NCBI GenBank assembly: GCA_964525045.1
Contig: CAZGFD010000018.1
Coordinates: forward strand, 10,494 to 74,493
Source of the DNA: G020348185 sp964525045
Lineage (GTDB): Bacteria > Nitrospirota > Nitrospiria > Nitrospirales > UBA8639
DNA length: 64,000 nucleotides
Direction: 5' to 3'
The notes beneath the pieces are model-generated. The model had not been told where the DNA came from. It searched no databases and saw only the letters and a program-made list of their open reading frames with translations. Positions 26,560-35,923 of the stretch are shown in pieces. A program made the translations under genes and the position numbers. Every line of letters begins with the position of its first letter. Within the stretch, counting starts at the first letter, position 1.

Positions 26560-27531
26560 CCGGCAGATTGAAAGACGGAGCTTCTATCAGGTGGACATAC
26601 ACAAACTTGAAATAGATTCGATCGAACATATAGGAGTTTTTCCAAGAAATTCGACTCTGCGAAAGGAAGAAATGCCTCATAAACCAAGTCCCGCCATTCG
26701 TGCTGTGGCAACGTATTTTGGTGCATTGCCATATTGGCTGATTCGGGAGGGCCACTAAAAAAGAACTGAACACCAGCATAAGAACCTACCTTGGACAGAG
26801 AATGGAGATCATTCTCCTCTTGTGTGACCTTTGCTTTTGTCAGGTAACCTTGCCACCGAGATAGATCTATTTAGCCTGTATCTTATTTATTAGGAATGAA
26901 GTTGTAAAGGGAGCCGTTTGTCTGCATTCAAGTAGGACCATTCGGAGGGGTTATGAGCCCTGGCTCTTGTAGGAATTATGCCTTTACCGAGGTCGAACTA
27001 AAGAAATTGTAATGTAGGACAATATCTGACCGGCATCCTGATCACACTCCTGCCATGGCTGCATCAGTACATGAGCCCTCCTCACAGTGAAAAAGATTTC
27101 CTCATTCCGTAATTCCCCACGCAATTTTCTGAGCAAACTTCCCACCGAGCCAATCTCCTCTAATCTGCCGGATTTAAGGAACAACGTCGGGGCGTCCCTT
27201 TGGGGCAACCAGTGCCGACCCACCCTCGGTGTGGCATTGAATCCGTGATCGGACCACGGGAATTCCGGGCTGCCCTGGTCAAAGAGAGCCCTGAATGAAT
27301 GACGCCATTCATTTTGGGGATGGTGCCGAGCCGTATTCTTTGAGTGATAGCTTAACGTTTTCCCATCTGACAAACCGGATTCCGCCTGTCTCAAATCTGT
27401 TCACCGTACCCTCTCTCTAGACTCGATTAAACGGACTGTTCCCCTATAGCCAGAAATAGCAAGACGGTTGCCGGGGGGCTGAGTCCTTCAAACGGGTGGA
27501 TTCGAAAAAGTAAGGGAACTTATGTATCTGA
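26560..27531. other. Long intergenic region, no convincing gene
   Basis: Almost 1 kb before operator module copy 2. A leftward frame of 136 codons at 26984-27394 exists, but has no good start, ribosome site or recognisable family. I see no RNA gene. The stretch may hold decayed sequence. Confidence 0.4.
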
Positions 27532-27623
27532 CATGTGTTCCTATTCAGAGGACAAATGTACCTGCCAATTGAGTTTTCATTAGGGACAAAAAAGTTTCCA
27601 ATTTTGGGCCATCTGCACCTAAC
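27532..27623 (+). promoter_or_regulatory. Multi-box operator module, copy 2
   Basis: CATGTGTTCCTA, AGGACAAATGTACCT, then 17 bases, TAGGGACAAAAAAG, then 15 bases, CATCTGCACCTAAC. Spacing is identical to copy 1. It ends 213 bases before the preferred start of the giant protein gene. Confidence 0.65.
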
Positions 27624-27836
27624 TTGTTCCTCGGTATTTATCGTTTAATAGCATCTTGGTGGCAAAGGAGGAATGGAACCATGGCACTATCCCGTCATTG
27701 GTCTGCAAAAAGCCAACAATATTATTGGGCCCGAATTCCAAGGGCCCTATCCATACAGTCGGTAGATTCAGGCTTGCCTCGGCAACAACCTTACGAGGTT
27801 GGTAAAGGCCTGAAAAACCAAGAGGAGTTCAACACA

Positions 27837-30800
27837 ATGAAACCGAACACACTTATCACAGGAAAGTGTTTTCAAAGGAACCTCCATCTCATTCCTCAGA
27901 GTCTGCGGAGATACCAAACAGGTCTCGTCGCTGATAATCCTCTCATTGGAGGAAATACAGTTCATCCCGGGGCCCTTATTAGGGTGATGATGGTATTGGT
28001 GATTTGCCTGGCCTTGAGCCCGTTGGCATTGGGCGGCACATTCACGGTGACGAATACTCTCGACTCGGGCCCCGGTTCGCTGCGTCACGCCATTGAAGAT
28101 GCATCGCTCAACATGGAATCTGATCTTATCGAATTTGACCCTTTGCTAGCCGGGCAAACCATCTCCCTCAACGAGTCTCTTATCATAGCTGACGACGATT
28201 TGACGTTTGACGGGTCTAGGGCCTCAGGCCTCATGATCAGTGCCAGTTTCAACAGCCGAGTATTGGAAGTGAAGACGAGTGCCATAGTCGAGATTGTGCA
28301 GCTCACACTTGCAGACGGAGACGCTTCAAGCGAGCCGACAAACATAGGAGGCGGTGTACTCAACATGGGAACACTGTTCATCACGACCTCTACGATCACG
28401 AATAGCACTGCCAACATCGGTGGTGGCATTTATAACGACGCTGGAACGGCAACGATCACCCATTCCACCATAACCAATAATACCGCCGCTACCGCTCCTT
28501 CCGGATTTCGCGGTGGAGGCGCGGTCGCCAACCACTCAGGGGTGGTAACCATTGAGAACAGCACCATTAGCGGCAACAGGGCAGGTAGCTCGACCGTTTT
28601 AAGTAATAATGCCTTCGGTGGAGGGGTGTTTAACCGCGGCAACGTCGGCACCGTCATGGTCATCAACTCCACGGTCAGTGGGAATGAGGCAAGCGACGAC
28701 GGAGCCGGACTGTATAACCACACCGGAGACAACATGATGGTGATTAGCGGCACGGTCACCGACAATGCCTCGGCCAGCGAGGGGGGAGGCATCGACAATT
28801 TCGGAACGATTGAGATCCAAAATACCATCCTGGCTGGAAACACCGCGGGGGTATCGGCGGTAAGCAATTGTCGTAGCCTGTTTGGCGGCTCGATCACTTC
28901 GAAAGGACACAGCCTCATCGGTCCTGGGTGTAGTTTCAATGGTCCTACCGGTACGGATTTGGTCCTTGGCCAGGGATCCCTCGAGGGATTAACAATATCC
29001 GACGTACTCGACCCCACACTCGCCGCCAACGGCGGGCCCACCTATTCCCACGCCCTAGTGACCGAAGCCCCTGATTTCGAAGTAGACAACCTGGCCCTTG
29101 AGGTAGGAAATCCGGCTATCGACGCAGGAAGCTGTGGGGGCATCGACGGAAAGGGGGTGGACATCGATCAGCGCAGTCTCGATCGGGCCTTCGACCATCC
29201 TACCCTCCCCAACACCGACGACGGCTGTGACATTGGTGCCTTTGAGGTGACGACAGAGTCCTGTCTATCCAAACAAGCAGGGGATTGGGACGACGGGGCA
29301 ACCTGGAACTGCGGTTTTAGGCCTACACTGTTAGACGATGTGGTCGTGGCACCCGGACACCAGGTTAGGATCGTTGATGATGAGGAAGTGAAAACCCTCA
29401 AGATTGCCGCCGGGAAGGGACGTGATCTTCAAGGAGGCGGGAACCTCATTGCAGGCTCAAACACCATCAACGTACATGAAAACCTGATCATCGACGGACG
29501 GATGGACCCCGGAACTGGTACGATCGAAATGAAAGGAATTAGCAAACAAACCATCAAGGGCGAGGGATTAAAGACATTCTACAGGCTGCACATCAGCAAT
29601 GAGGCGGCAACCCCCGGCGATTCCGCCGACGTGGAAACTGAAGGACCAGTCGAGGTCCTGGATGAAACGCGCGTCAAACAGGGACAGTTTCGTCCGGACG
29701 ACGAGTCACGATTTCAGGATTTGACCGTTGACTCCCAGGGCAGGATAAAACCCGAGTTGGCGGCCTCGATCGAGGTCAAAGGTAATCTGACAAGTGAAAC
29801 CTCCGGCGCCCTTGTTCATAATGACGGTACCATACGGTTTACCGGAACCGAGCGGCAGACGGTCACCGGGTCCGTCGCATTCAAAAATGTGGAAGTCGAG
29901 AAGATCACCACAGACGACGACCTCAAAGCCCTGGAGCTTGCCCCTGGCACCAAAGTCGAGGGCGAGACTAGGATCATGCAAGGGCAGCTCACCCCGGCCA
30001 CCGCCACCACCTTCCAGCAGATCGTCATTGAACCTCAGGGCACCCTGAAACCCCAGCCGGCTGCCAGGGTCGAGCTCAGAGGGGATTTGGCCCGAATGGC
30101 CGGCGGGACCTTCGCCCACAACCAGAGCACCATGCGGTTTACCGGATCGGAGCGGCAGACGGTCACAGGGGCTGTCGTATTCAAAGAGGTGGAAGTCGAG
30201 AAGGTCACCGCCGACGACAACCTCAAAGCCCTAGAGCTTGCCTCTGGCACCAAAGTCGAGGGGGTAACCAGGATCATGAAAGGGCAGCTCGCTCCGGCCA
30301 GCGCCACCACTTTCGAGGGGATCGCCATTGAAGGTCAGGGTACCTTTAAGCCTGCCTCGGCTGCCACGATCGAGATCAAAGGGAATCTTATCAGCGCCAC
30401 TCCCATCGCCCTCGCCCACAACGAGAGCACCCTGCGGTTCACGGGCGCTGAGCAACAGACGGTAACCGGCGGTGTGACCCTTAAAAATCTAGAAGTCGAA
30501 AAGAGTAGCGACCCTTCTAGAGACTTGGTGCTCAACCCAGGAACCACGGTCGAGGGCGACACCAAGATCATGAAGGGCCGGCTCACCCCGGCCACAACCA
30601 CTACCTTCCGGAAGATCGCCATCGAACCTCAGGGCACCCTGAAACCCCAGCCGGCTGCCAGGGTCGAGCTCAGGGGGGATTTGATCCGGATGGACGGCGG
30701 GACCTTCGAAAACAACGAGAGTACGATAAGGTTTACAGGAGCGGAGCAACAAACCGTGACTGGCGGCGTCACCTTCAATAACTTGGAAGTCGAAAAGCCC

Positions 30801-31700
30801 ACCGATTTTACCAAGGATTTGGTGCTCGACCCCGGAATCACGATCGAGGGCGACACGAGGGTCCTCGGGGGTCAGATTGCACCCGCTACCGGGACCACTT
30901 TCCTGAACGTTCACATCCTTGCCCTTGCCGCGATGCGTCAAAGGCGAGCATCTGACATCGCAATACAGGGGGACTTTATTCTAGAAAATGGAGGCCACTT
31001 CGACGGAAATGAAGGGTCGGTCCTTTTCAGTGGTGCATCGGGCGAACAGAATGCCATTTTCGAAGGAGGCACCACGACCATGAATGTCAACCTGATCAAC
31101 CCTGACGGCCTTCATGCACGTTACGCAGAAGGTACTGCCGGAACCACTACCCTGAAGGTATGTGACTCGAGTGTGATTCTTGATTCTATCGATACTGGAG
31201 ATGAGGTTTTCGTACAATGCGGTTCTATTAGAACCCAAGTTGTGGACGGCCCCATTCATGTCGCGCTGGGTGTTGCGGAAAGAGTCAGGATGACAATACC
31301 CGATGAAACCCGGGTTACAGCCACCCCAGTCGAAGGAGAGGTTTTTGAGATTGAAAACTCTGCCGATAGCCATGGCTCATTAGTCGCCTCTGTTGATGGC
31401 GTCGAACTGGATATCAGGCCAGGCGAAGTTGCAGAAACCACAGCCGAGGGAGCACTTGGACTCCTTCGACAAGACATCCTTGACCTGGGCCTGCAAAAAG
31501 GAATTCAAAATAGCCTGGTGAAAAAGGTCGATTCGGCACTAAAGAAGCTCGCCAAAAACCAGATCAAAACGACCATGAACAAGGTGAACGCCTTTATACA
31601 CCAAGTGCAGGCGTTAAGCGGCAAGAAGTTCTCCACAGAATCCGGGGATGCCCTGGTTGCCGCAGCCCAAGGGGTACTCCTATTGCTAAGCATGTCCTGA
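27837..31700 (+). CDS. Giant secreted beta-helix protein with tandem repeats
   Basis: About 1287 residues from the ATG at 27837 (GAGGAG 9 bases upstream). The frame is open to 27624, and 27681 also has an AGGAGG, but the later start gives the same distance to the operator module as in the other loci. After a signal peptide (VMMVLVICLALSPLALGG) comes a right-handed parallel beta-helix region with CSLREA-like start (FTVTNTLDSGPGSLRHAI) and GGGVLN/GGGIYN turns up to about residue 450, then four to five repeats of about 90 residues, and a C-terminal helical domain (LVKKVDSALKKLAKNQ, TMNKVNAFIHQV, LSGKKFS) resembling FIMAH domains. Likely a surface or matrix adhesin (inference). No anchor motif is seen. 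Confidence 0.8.
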   Translation: MKPNTLITGKCFQRNLHLIPQSLRRYQTGLVADNPLIGGNTVHPGALIRVMMVLVICLALSPLALGGTFTVTNTLDSGPGSLRHAIEDASLNMESDLIEFDPLLAGQTISLNESLIIADDDLTFDGSRASGLMISASFNSRVLEVKTSAIVEIVQLTLADGDASSEPTNIGGGVLNMGTLFITTSTITNSTANIGGGIYNDAGTATITHSTITNNTAATAPSGFRGGGAVANHSGVVTIENSTISGNRAGSSTVLSNNAFGGGVFNRGNVGTVMVINSTVSGNEASDDGAGLYNHTGDNMMVISGTVTDNASASEGGGIDNFGTIEIQNTILAGNTAGVSAVSNCRSLFGGSITSKGHSLIGPGCSFNGPTGTDLVLGQGSLEGLTISDVLDPTLAANGGPTYSHALVTEAPDFEVDNLALEVGNPAIDAGSCGGIDGKGVDIDQRSLDRAFDHPTLPNTDDGCDIGAFEVTTESCLSKQAGDWDDGATWNCGFRPTLLDDVVVAPGHQVRIVDDEEVKTLKIAAGKGRDLQGGGNLIAGSNTINVHENLIIDGRMDPGTGTIEMKGISKQTIKGEGLKTFYRLHISNEAATPGDSADVETEGPVEVLDETRVKQGQFRPDDESRFQDLTVDSQGRIKPELAASIEVKGNLTSETSGALVHNDGTIRFTGTERQTVTGSVAFKNVEVEKITTDDDLKALELAPGTKVEGETRIMQGQLTPATATTFQQIVIEPQGTLKPQPAARVELRGDLARMAGGTFAHNQSTMRFTGSERQTVTGAVVFKEVEVEKVTADDNLKALELASGTKVEGVTRIMKGQLAPASATTFEGIAIEGQGTFKPASAATIEIKGNLISATPIALAHNESTLRFTGAEQQTVTGGVTLKNLEVEKSSDPSRDLVLNPGTTVEGDTKIMKGRLTPATTTTFRKIAIEPQGTLKPQPAARVELRGDLIRMDGGTFENNESTIRFTGAEQQTVTGGVTFNNLEVEKPTDFTKDLVLDPGITIEGDTRVLGGQIAPATGTTFLNVHILALAAMRQRRASDIAIQGDFILENGGHFDGNEGSVLFSGASGEQNAIFEGGTTTMNVNLINPDGLHARYAEGTAGTTTLKVCDSSVILDSIDTGDEVFVQCGSIRTQVVDGPIHVALGVAERVRMTIPDETRVTATPVEGEVFEIENSADSHGSLVASVDGVELDIRPGEVAETTAEGALGLLRQDILDLGLQKGIQNSLVKKVDSALKKLAKNQIKTTMNKVNAFIHQVQALSGKKFSTESGDALVAAAQGVLLLLSMS
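29795..30905 (+). repeat. Tandem intragenic repeats of about 270-300 bp
   Basis: Within the giant protein gene, units recur with a phrase translated as RFTG-x-E-x-QTVTG, a valine/lysine-rich strand (VEVEK), and G-T-x-VEG-x-TRIM-x-GQL-x-PA. DNA copies are near-identical in places: the stretch around 30030-30110 repeats at 30630-30705 with only a few changes. This points to recent duplication and possible copy-number variation. Confidence 0.75.
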
Positions 31701-31919
31701 GGCAAATCCGTAAGGGTAGCCGTTTTCTACTTATTGATCTAACGATTGTCAGAGGGGGGACATCACATGTAAAGGAGGGTGCCGGAGAACTAATACCTAC
31801 ACAGTTAGGCAATTTTTCGCTTTTTAAGGAGAAGCCGTGTTAGCGCTCAATCGGGAACACGCGGTTCAGGAACCGTGCTGTGGTCCGGGCCTTTACCCCA
31901 TGCCTATCATAGCTAACGA

Positions 31920-32150
31920 GAAAGATAGGGGTAGGTGAAGGGAAAACAAGCTCTACGGCTGGAAGAACTCAAAGGCGAAAATACCCGGCTTATTCACGCC
32001 GTTGCCGATCTGACACTCGACAACCCTATGCCCAAGGAAGCTGTCGAGGGAAAATTCCCTGCCCAAGCCGCCGCGAGCGGAGGAGACAGGAGTTCAGCGC
32101 CAACAGCAGCCGGTGTCCGAACACATTCAGAAGTGTGAGGCCACGCGGAG
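31920..32150 (+). pseudogene. Remnant of an IS3-family transposase (OrfA end)
   Basis: The conceptual product ELKGENTRLIHAVADLTLDN followed by KEAVEGKF matches the end of IS3-type OrfA proteins, whose typical form is ELxxENxRLKxxVADLTLDxxxLKE. The rest of the OrfA and nearly all of OrfB are missing, and the following frame is degenerate. It lies 220 bases after the giant protein gene. A broken insertion element is the best explanation. Confidence 0.55.
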
Positions 32151-32598
32151 GACAATAAGATTGTCAAAGCCGGGTAACGGTTCCGAGGGGCTCTCCTGTT
32201 TAAATTGATTCAACAACCAATCGACGCCCACTTGAATCCTATTACATCAGAGGGAAAAGCCCAACCTGCCTTGATGGAGTCATCCATTCTGATCTATCCA
32301 CTTCTCATCTTCCTCGAACGGGGCTGACATCAATCGATCCCTCCCTCTCCTCAAGTACCTTGCCAACCGTCACGCTCGCTCAACAAATGAGCCTGCATGT
32401 TGAGGAGACAAAGAGTGTGTGAGGTTCCACACCGACCTCATGAGAAAAAAATAACCCTTTACAACGCTTGAAAGGGAATTGTCACGTAGGTTACATATAC
32501 GAAGGCCGGATTTCTTTTAGCTGTGAGACGAGTTGCACGTCTCGCGGCCACTCCGTCAATTTCCCACAGTTTATTGTCGTCGACTTACACCCTGGTTA
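32151..32598. other. Intergenic, no gene seen
   Basis: About 450 bases following the transposase remnant. No supportable frame, RNA or repeat; it may be further decayed insertion-element DNA. Confidence 0.35.
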
Positions 32599-33264
32599 AT
32601 GGGAATGTTCTATTTTTCCCACGATGGTATTTTGAGGGGATCCGGCTGGCTTCGGTCTATCATTTTTCTTTTCATATTTGGTCAAGTGTTTTTGGGGTCC
32701 TGCCATGCAGGGACAGCAATTGCAGAAGTCGATTCGCGAGACGTTCTTCAGAAGGGCACAAAGGAATTGGGCCTTCTCGTGGGATATTGGCAAGCGAATG
32801 GACTGTTTGCTGACCCACCCTCAACCAACCGCAGTGCCATTTTTTTTCTTCCAAAATGGGGCACGATATTCACAGATGAATTGGAGGCCAATTGGCTTTC
32901 TGGGAATGCCGAATTTTTTATTGAGCCATTGGCGGCGCATTTTTTTGAACCGTTTAGCGCTTCAGCCTTCGGCGCGACCTTAAATCTGAAGTATAATTTC
33001 CTCTCATTTGGTCGGTGGATCCCGTATTGGGACGGGGGAGGCGGATTACTCTGGACCGATTTGGCTCCTCGGATTCCTGAGCAAAGCACTCAGTGGAACT
33101 TCATTTTGCAAACCGGACCGGGACTGCATTATCTAGTGACCGATGAGCTTGCGCTTACGTTGTCCGCCCGGTTTAGTCACATCTCAAATGCCAATGGAGG
33201 TGAACGGAATACAGGAATTAACGCCTGGATGCTTAATGCCGGCTTTTCCTTTTTCTTGCCTTAA
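32599..33264 (+). CDS. PagL-like lipid A 3-O-deacylase family protein
   Basis: About 221 residues. The leader (LRSIIFLFIFGQVFLGSCHAG) precedes an eight-stranded outer-membrane barrel pattern. The PagL hallmark is present near the C-terminus: ARFSHISNANGG, giving the catalytic His-x-Ser pair, preceded by QTGPGLHYLVTDELALT. The protein ends in a barrel strand (AGFSFFLP). PagL removes the 3-linked acyl chain of lipid A in the outer membrane. The frame is open from 32533; the ATG at 32599 gives a shorter N-terminus but has no strong ribosome site. A hypothetical gene follows after 29 bases. Confidence 0.78.
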   Translation: MGMFYFSHDGILRGSGWLRSIIFLFIFGQVFLGSCHAGTAIAEVDSRDVLQKGTKELGLLVGYWQANGLFADPPSTNRSAIFFLPKWGTIFTDELEANWLSGNAEFFIEPLAAHFFEPFSASAFGATLNLKYNFLSFGRWIPYWDGGGGLLWTDLAPRIPEQSTQWNFILQTGPGLHYLVTDELALTLSARFSHISNANGGERNTGINAWMLNAGFSFFLP

Positions 33265-33293
33265 AGGATCAAGTTCCTTAAGGTCTACATGTC

Positions 33294-33869
33294 ATGTCGT
33301 CCCTTTCCCAATGTAACCAGCTCCGTCAGCAATTACCTGAACCCACCATCATACACGACCCAATCCAAGGCTCGCCGGCAATCCTCAAGAATATTGAGGA
33401 TTTGTCCAATGAGGCGTTATTTGGGGGAGCAATTGAAAATTCGGATATGGCCCAGGCCGCTCGAGCCGGCTTGCTCCTTGAAGCCGGGGGCTGGAATGAC
33501 GCACACCGGATTGTTCAAGAGTTGGATACTCCGGAAGCTCAATACTGGCATGGTATCGTCCACCGACGTGAGCCGGACCCTTCAAATGCCAAATACTGGT
33601 TCCGGAGTGTGGGAAACCACCCTGTCATGGACCAATTAGTGAGGATACTCAGCGAATCAGAGGAACCGAAGCGGATCGTGTTTCAGCAGTTCATAGAAAA
33701 CGGAAAATGGAATCCGTTTAAATATGTGGATGCCTGCATGGCATCTCATGAAGGTGGTGGAGAAGTACGGCTTCCGCTCTTGTTGGATATACAACATAAG
33801 GAATTCACCGCACTGCTGGATTTTTGTATACAACGTGCCCTAGGCGCGTCGTGGGATAAAGCTTCGTGA
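33294..33869 (+). CDS. Hypothetical cytoplasmic protein
   Basis: 191 residues, no signal peptide. The sequence is helical, with AAGLLLEAGGWNDAHRIV, PEAQYWHGIVHRREPDPSNA, and KYWFRSVGNHPVM, which look like a domain found as conserved hypothetical proteins in planctomycetes and acidobacteria. I cannot name a function. It probably shares a transcript with the PagL-like gene 29 bases upstream. Confidence 0.72.
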   Translation: MSSLSQCNQLRQQLPEPTIIHDPIQGSPAILKNIEDLSNEALFGGAIENSDMAQAARAGLLLEAGGWNDAHRIVQELDTPEAQYWHGIVHRREPDPSNAKYWFRSVGNHPVMDQLVRILSESEEPKRIVFQQFIENGKWNPFKYVDACMASHEGGGEVRLPLLLDIQHKEFTALLDFCIQRALGASWDKAS

Positions 33870-34114
33870 ATCATAGAAACCGATCAATTCCTCGTTTGTG
33901 TTTGGACAATTTTCGGGTTACGCTAACCCTAAACGACCTTTAATCGGGTAAAGAGAATCCGGGTTGGTTCTGCCTTACCTCCACTATTGCTCATTTTTCC
34001 CTTGACTATCAGAAGTGCTTCCAAACACAATCTAGGGTTAAGCTCTGTTATAGGTATTGCTGATCCAAGGCACCTACCCCTGTTTCCGTCCGATCAAGAA
34101 AGGCTTTTGTTTAT

Positions 34115-35659
34115 ATGAGATTTCTCGCCGTTCATCCTGGTCCGTTGATGTATACCAAAATATATTTACGACTTGAACCCTTAGGGTTGGAGTTGGTGGC
34201 TGAGGCGGCGCGTCGAGCCGGGCATAACGTTCGGCTCCTCGATTTGCAAGCCGAAACGCCTAAAGACTATTTCCGAATGCTCGACGAATGGAAGCCGGAT
34301 GTGGTGGCCTTTTCCTGCAACTATCTGGCTAATGTCCCGGAAATTGTCGACTTGGCCAAATCGACGAAAGCGAAATTTCCCTCAACCTTTGTATTGGTGG
34401 GGGGACACAGTGCCTCGTTTGTGGCCCGGGAATTTCTTGAGCATGCAGAAGGAGCGATTGATTGCGTGGTGAAAGGTGAAGGCGAAGCGGCCATTGTCGA
34501 AGTCTTGAAAGCCGTGGAAGAGGACCGAGCGAATGTTCATCAGGTTCCCGGGGTCGTTTCTTTGCAAGGGGAAGGCCCGCCTTCTCGATTCGTGCACGAT
34601 TTGAATGACCTTCGACCCGGCCGGGATTTAGTCCGCCATCGCAACAAGTACTTCATCGGCGTGTTAGATCCTTGCGCATCGATTGAATTTACCCGTGGCT
34701 GTCCGTGGGATTGTTCCTTTTGTAGTGCGTGGACCTTTTACGGTCGAAGCTATCGGCCCGTGAGCCCCGACGTCGTGATTGAGGATTTATCCCGAGTGAA
34801 GGAGCCTGGTATTTTTATCGTTGATGATGTGGCCTTCATCCAGGGCAAACATGGAATGGAAATTGGGGAAGCCATCGCCCGAAAAGGGATCAAAAAACAA
34901 TATTATCTCGAAACACGTGGAGATGTTCTGTTACGGAATAAAGAAGTCTTCGAATTTTGGAAAACCCTCGGGCTGAAATATATGTTCCTGGGTGTCGAAG
35001 CCATTGATGAAGAGGGACTCAAACAACACCGCAAACGGATCAGTCTCAGCAAAAATTTTGAGGCTCTCGAATATGCACGAACTCTCGGGATTACGGTGGC
35101 CATTAATCTGATTGCCGATCCCGACTGGGATCGGGATCGATTTGAGGTGATCCGCCAATGGTGTTTGGAAATTCCCGAAATCGTCAATGTCAGTGTCAAT
35201 ACGCCTTACCCGGGAACTGAAACCTGGCACACCGAATCACGGAAGGTTCAAACCCGGGATTATCGACTCTATGACATTCAGCATACGGTCCTCCCGACCA
35301 GACTACCCTTGCCGGAGTTCTATGAAGAGTTGGTGAAGACCCAACAAATTTTGAACAAAAAGCATCTGGGATGGAGTGCGTTGAAAGGGACCGCCAAAAT
35401 CGCGACTGGACACCTCCTGCGAGGGCAAACCAATTTCATAAAAATGCTCTGGAAATTTAATAGTGTCTATAATCCCAAATTACAGATTGCTGATCATCAA
35501 CGACCGGTCAAATATGAAATGGCTCTCCCCCCTGCCCCACAAGAGGCCGTAGACGCGAAAGTCATCTACATCCACAAAGCTCGCGGCCGAAAGGGTCGCG
35601 CCATCGACGACTCCACCGAGCAATTTGTCGAGGAGACGAGGATGGGGTCAAGTGTGTAG
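34115..35659 (+). CDS. hpnR: Hopanoid C-3 methylase (B12-binding radical SAM)
   Basis: Adds a methyl group at C-3 of the hopanoid A ring, giving 3-methylhopanoids in membranes. 514 residues: an N-terminal cobalamin-binding-type domain (MRFLAVHPGPLMYTKIYLRL, VVAFSCNYLANVPE, VGGHSASF) and a radical SAM domain with the cluster motif C196-x3-C200-x2-C203 (GCPWDCSFC), then IVDDVAFIQ and QYYLETRGDVLLRNK. The whole chain follows HpnR closely to the C-terminal RAIDDSTEQFVEETRMG. It stands alone, without other hopanoid genes in the window. Confidence 0.93.
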   Translation: MRFLAVHPGPLMYTKIYLRLEPLGLELVAEAARRAGHNVRLLDLQAETPKDYFRMLDEWKPDVVAFSCNYLANVPEIVDLAKSTKAKFPSTFVLVGGHSASFVAREFLEHAEGAIDCVVKGEGEAAIVEVLKAVEEDRANVHQVPGVVSLQGEGPPSRFVHDLNDLRPGRDLVRHRNKYFIGVLDPCASIEFTRGCPWDCSFCSAWTFYGRSYRPVSPDVVIEDLSRVKEPGIFIVDDVAFIQGKHGMEIGEAIARKGIKKQYYLETRGDVLLRNKEVFEFWKTLGLKYMFLGVEAIDEEGLKQHRKRISLSKNFEALEYARTLGITVAINLIADPDWDRDRFEVIRQWCLEIPEIVNVSVNTPYPGTETWHTESRKVQTRDYRLYDIQHTVLPTRLPLPEFYEELVKTQQILNKKHLGWSALKGTAKIATGHLLRGQTNFIKMLWKFNSVYNPKLQIADHQRPVKYEMALPPAPQEAVDAKVIYIHKARGRKGRAIDDSTEQFVEETRMGSSV

Positions 35660-35670
35660 ACGATAAAAAA

Positions 35671-35700
35671 TTTCGGGTCTCAGGTTTCAGAGTTTCAAGT
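35671..35700. repeat. TTTCRGG heptamer array, locus 1
   Basis: TTTCGGG, then diverged TCTCAGG, TTTCAGA, and TTTCAAG, 12 bases after the HpnR stop and just before a REPIN-like element. One of twelve such loci. Confidence 0.6.
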
Positions 35701-35740
35701 TAAATTGATCTCACCCACCTAAAATCTGCCCCTTCTGTTT

Positions 35741-35902
35741 GTAGTTGCACCATCTCATGGTGCCTCTTGTGCGAACACCATGAGCGACCCCCCCGACAAA
35801 GGAATAGAAGACAGGTACCGCTAACTGACATCCCCTACCTTGCTGTTGCGTCTCCACCATTTGATATGCCGGCGGAGGGCAGCATGAGATGGTGCAGCTA
35901 CA
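35741..35902. repeat. REPIN-like element 1
   Basis: Starts with GTAGTTGCACCATCTCATGG (GTAG followed by a GCACCAT/ATGGTGC palindrome) and ends with the inverted form GCAGCATGAGATGGTGCAGC followed by TACA. The paired inverted units of a GTAG-headed palindrome are the structure of REPINs. The 160 bp between HpnR and the leftward transporter gene contain nothing else. Confidence 0.65.
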
Positions 35903-35923
35903 GAAGAATGAGAGGGAGGGGGA

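Noticed and set aside
26984..27394. A 136-codon leftward frame between luxR and the giant gene
   Set aside because: It starts at a TTG without ribosome site, has no recognisable family or leader, and composition typical of an antisense frame.
30489..30941. Leftward frames opposite the repeats of the giant protein, up to 150 codons
   Set aside because: They reflect codon bias of the repeat units; several copies appear in register with the repeats.
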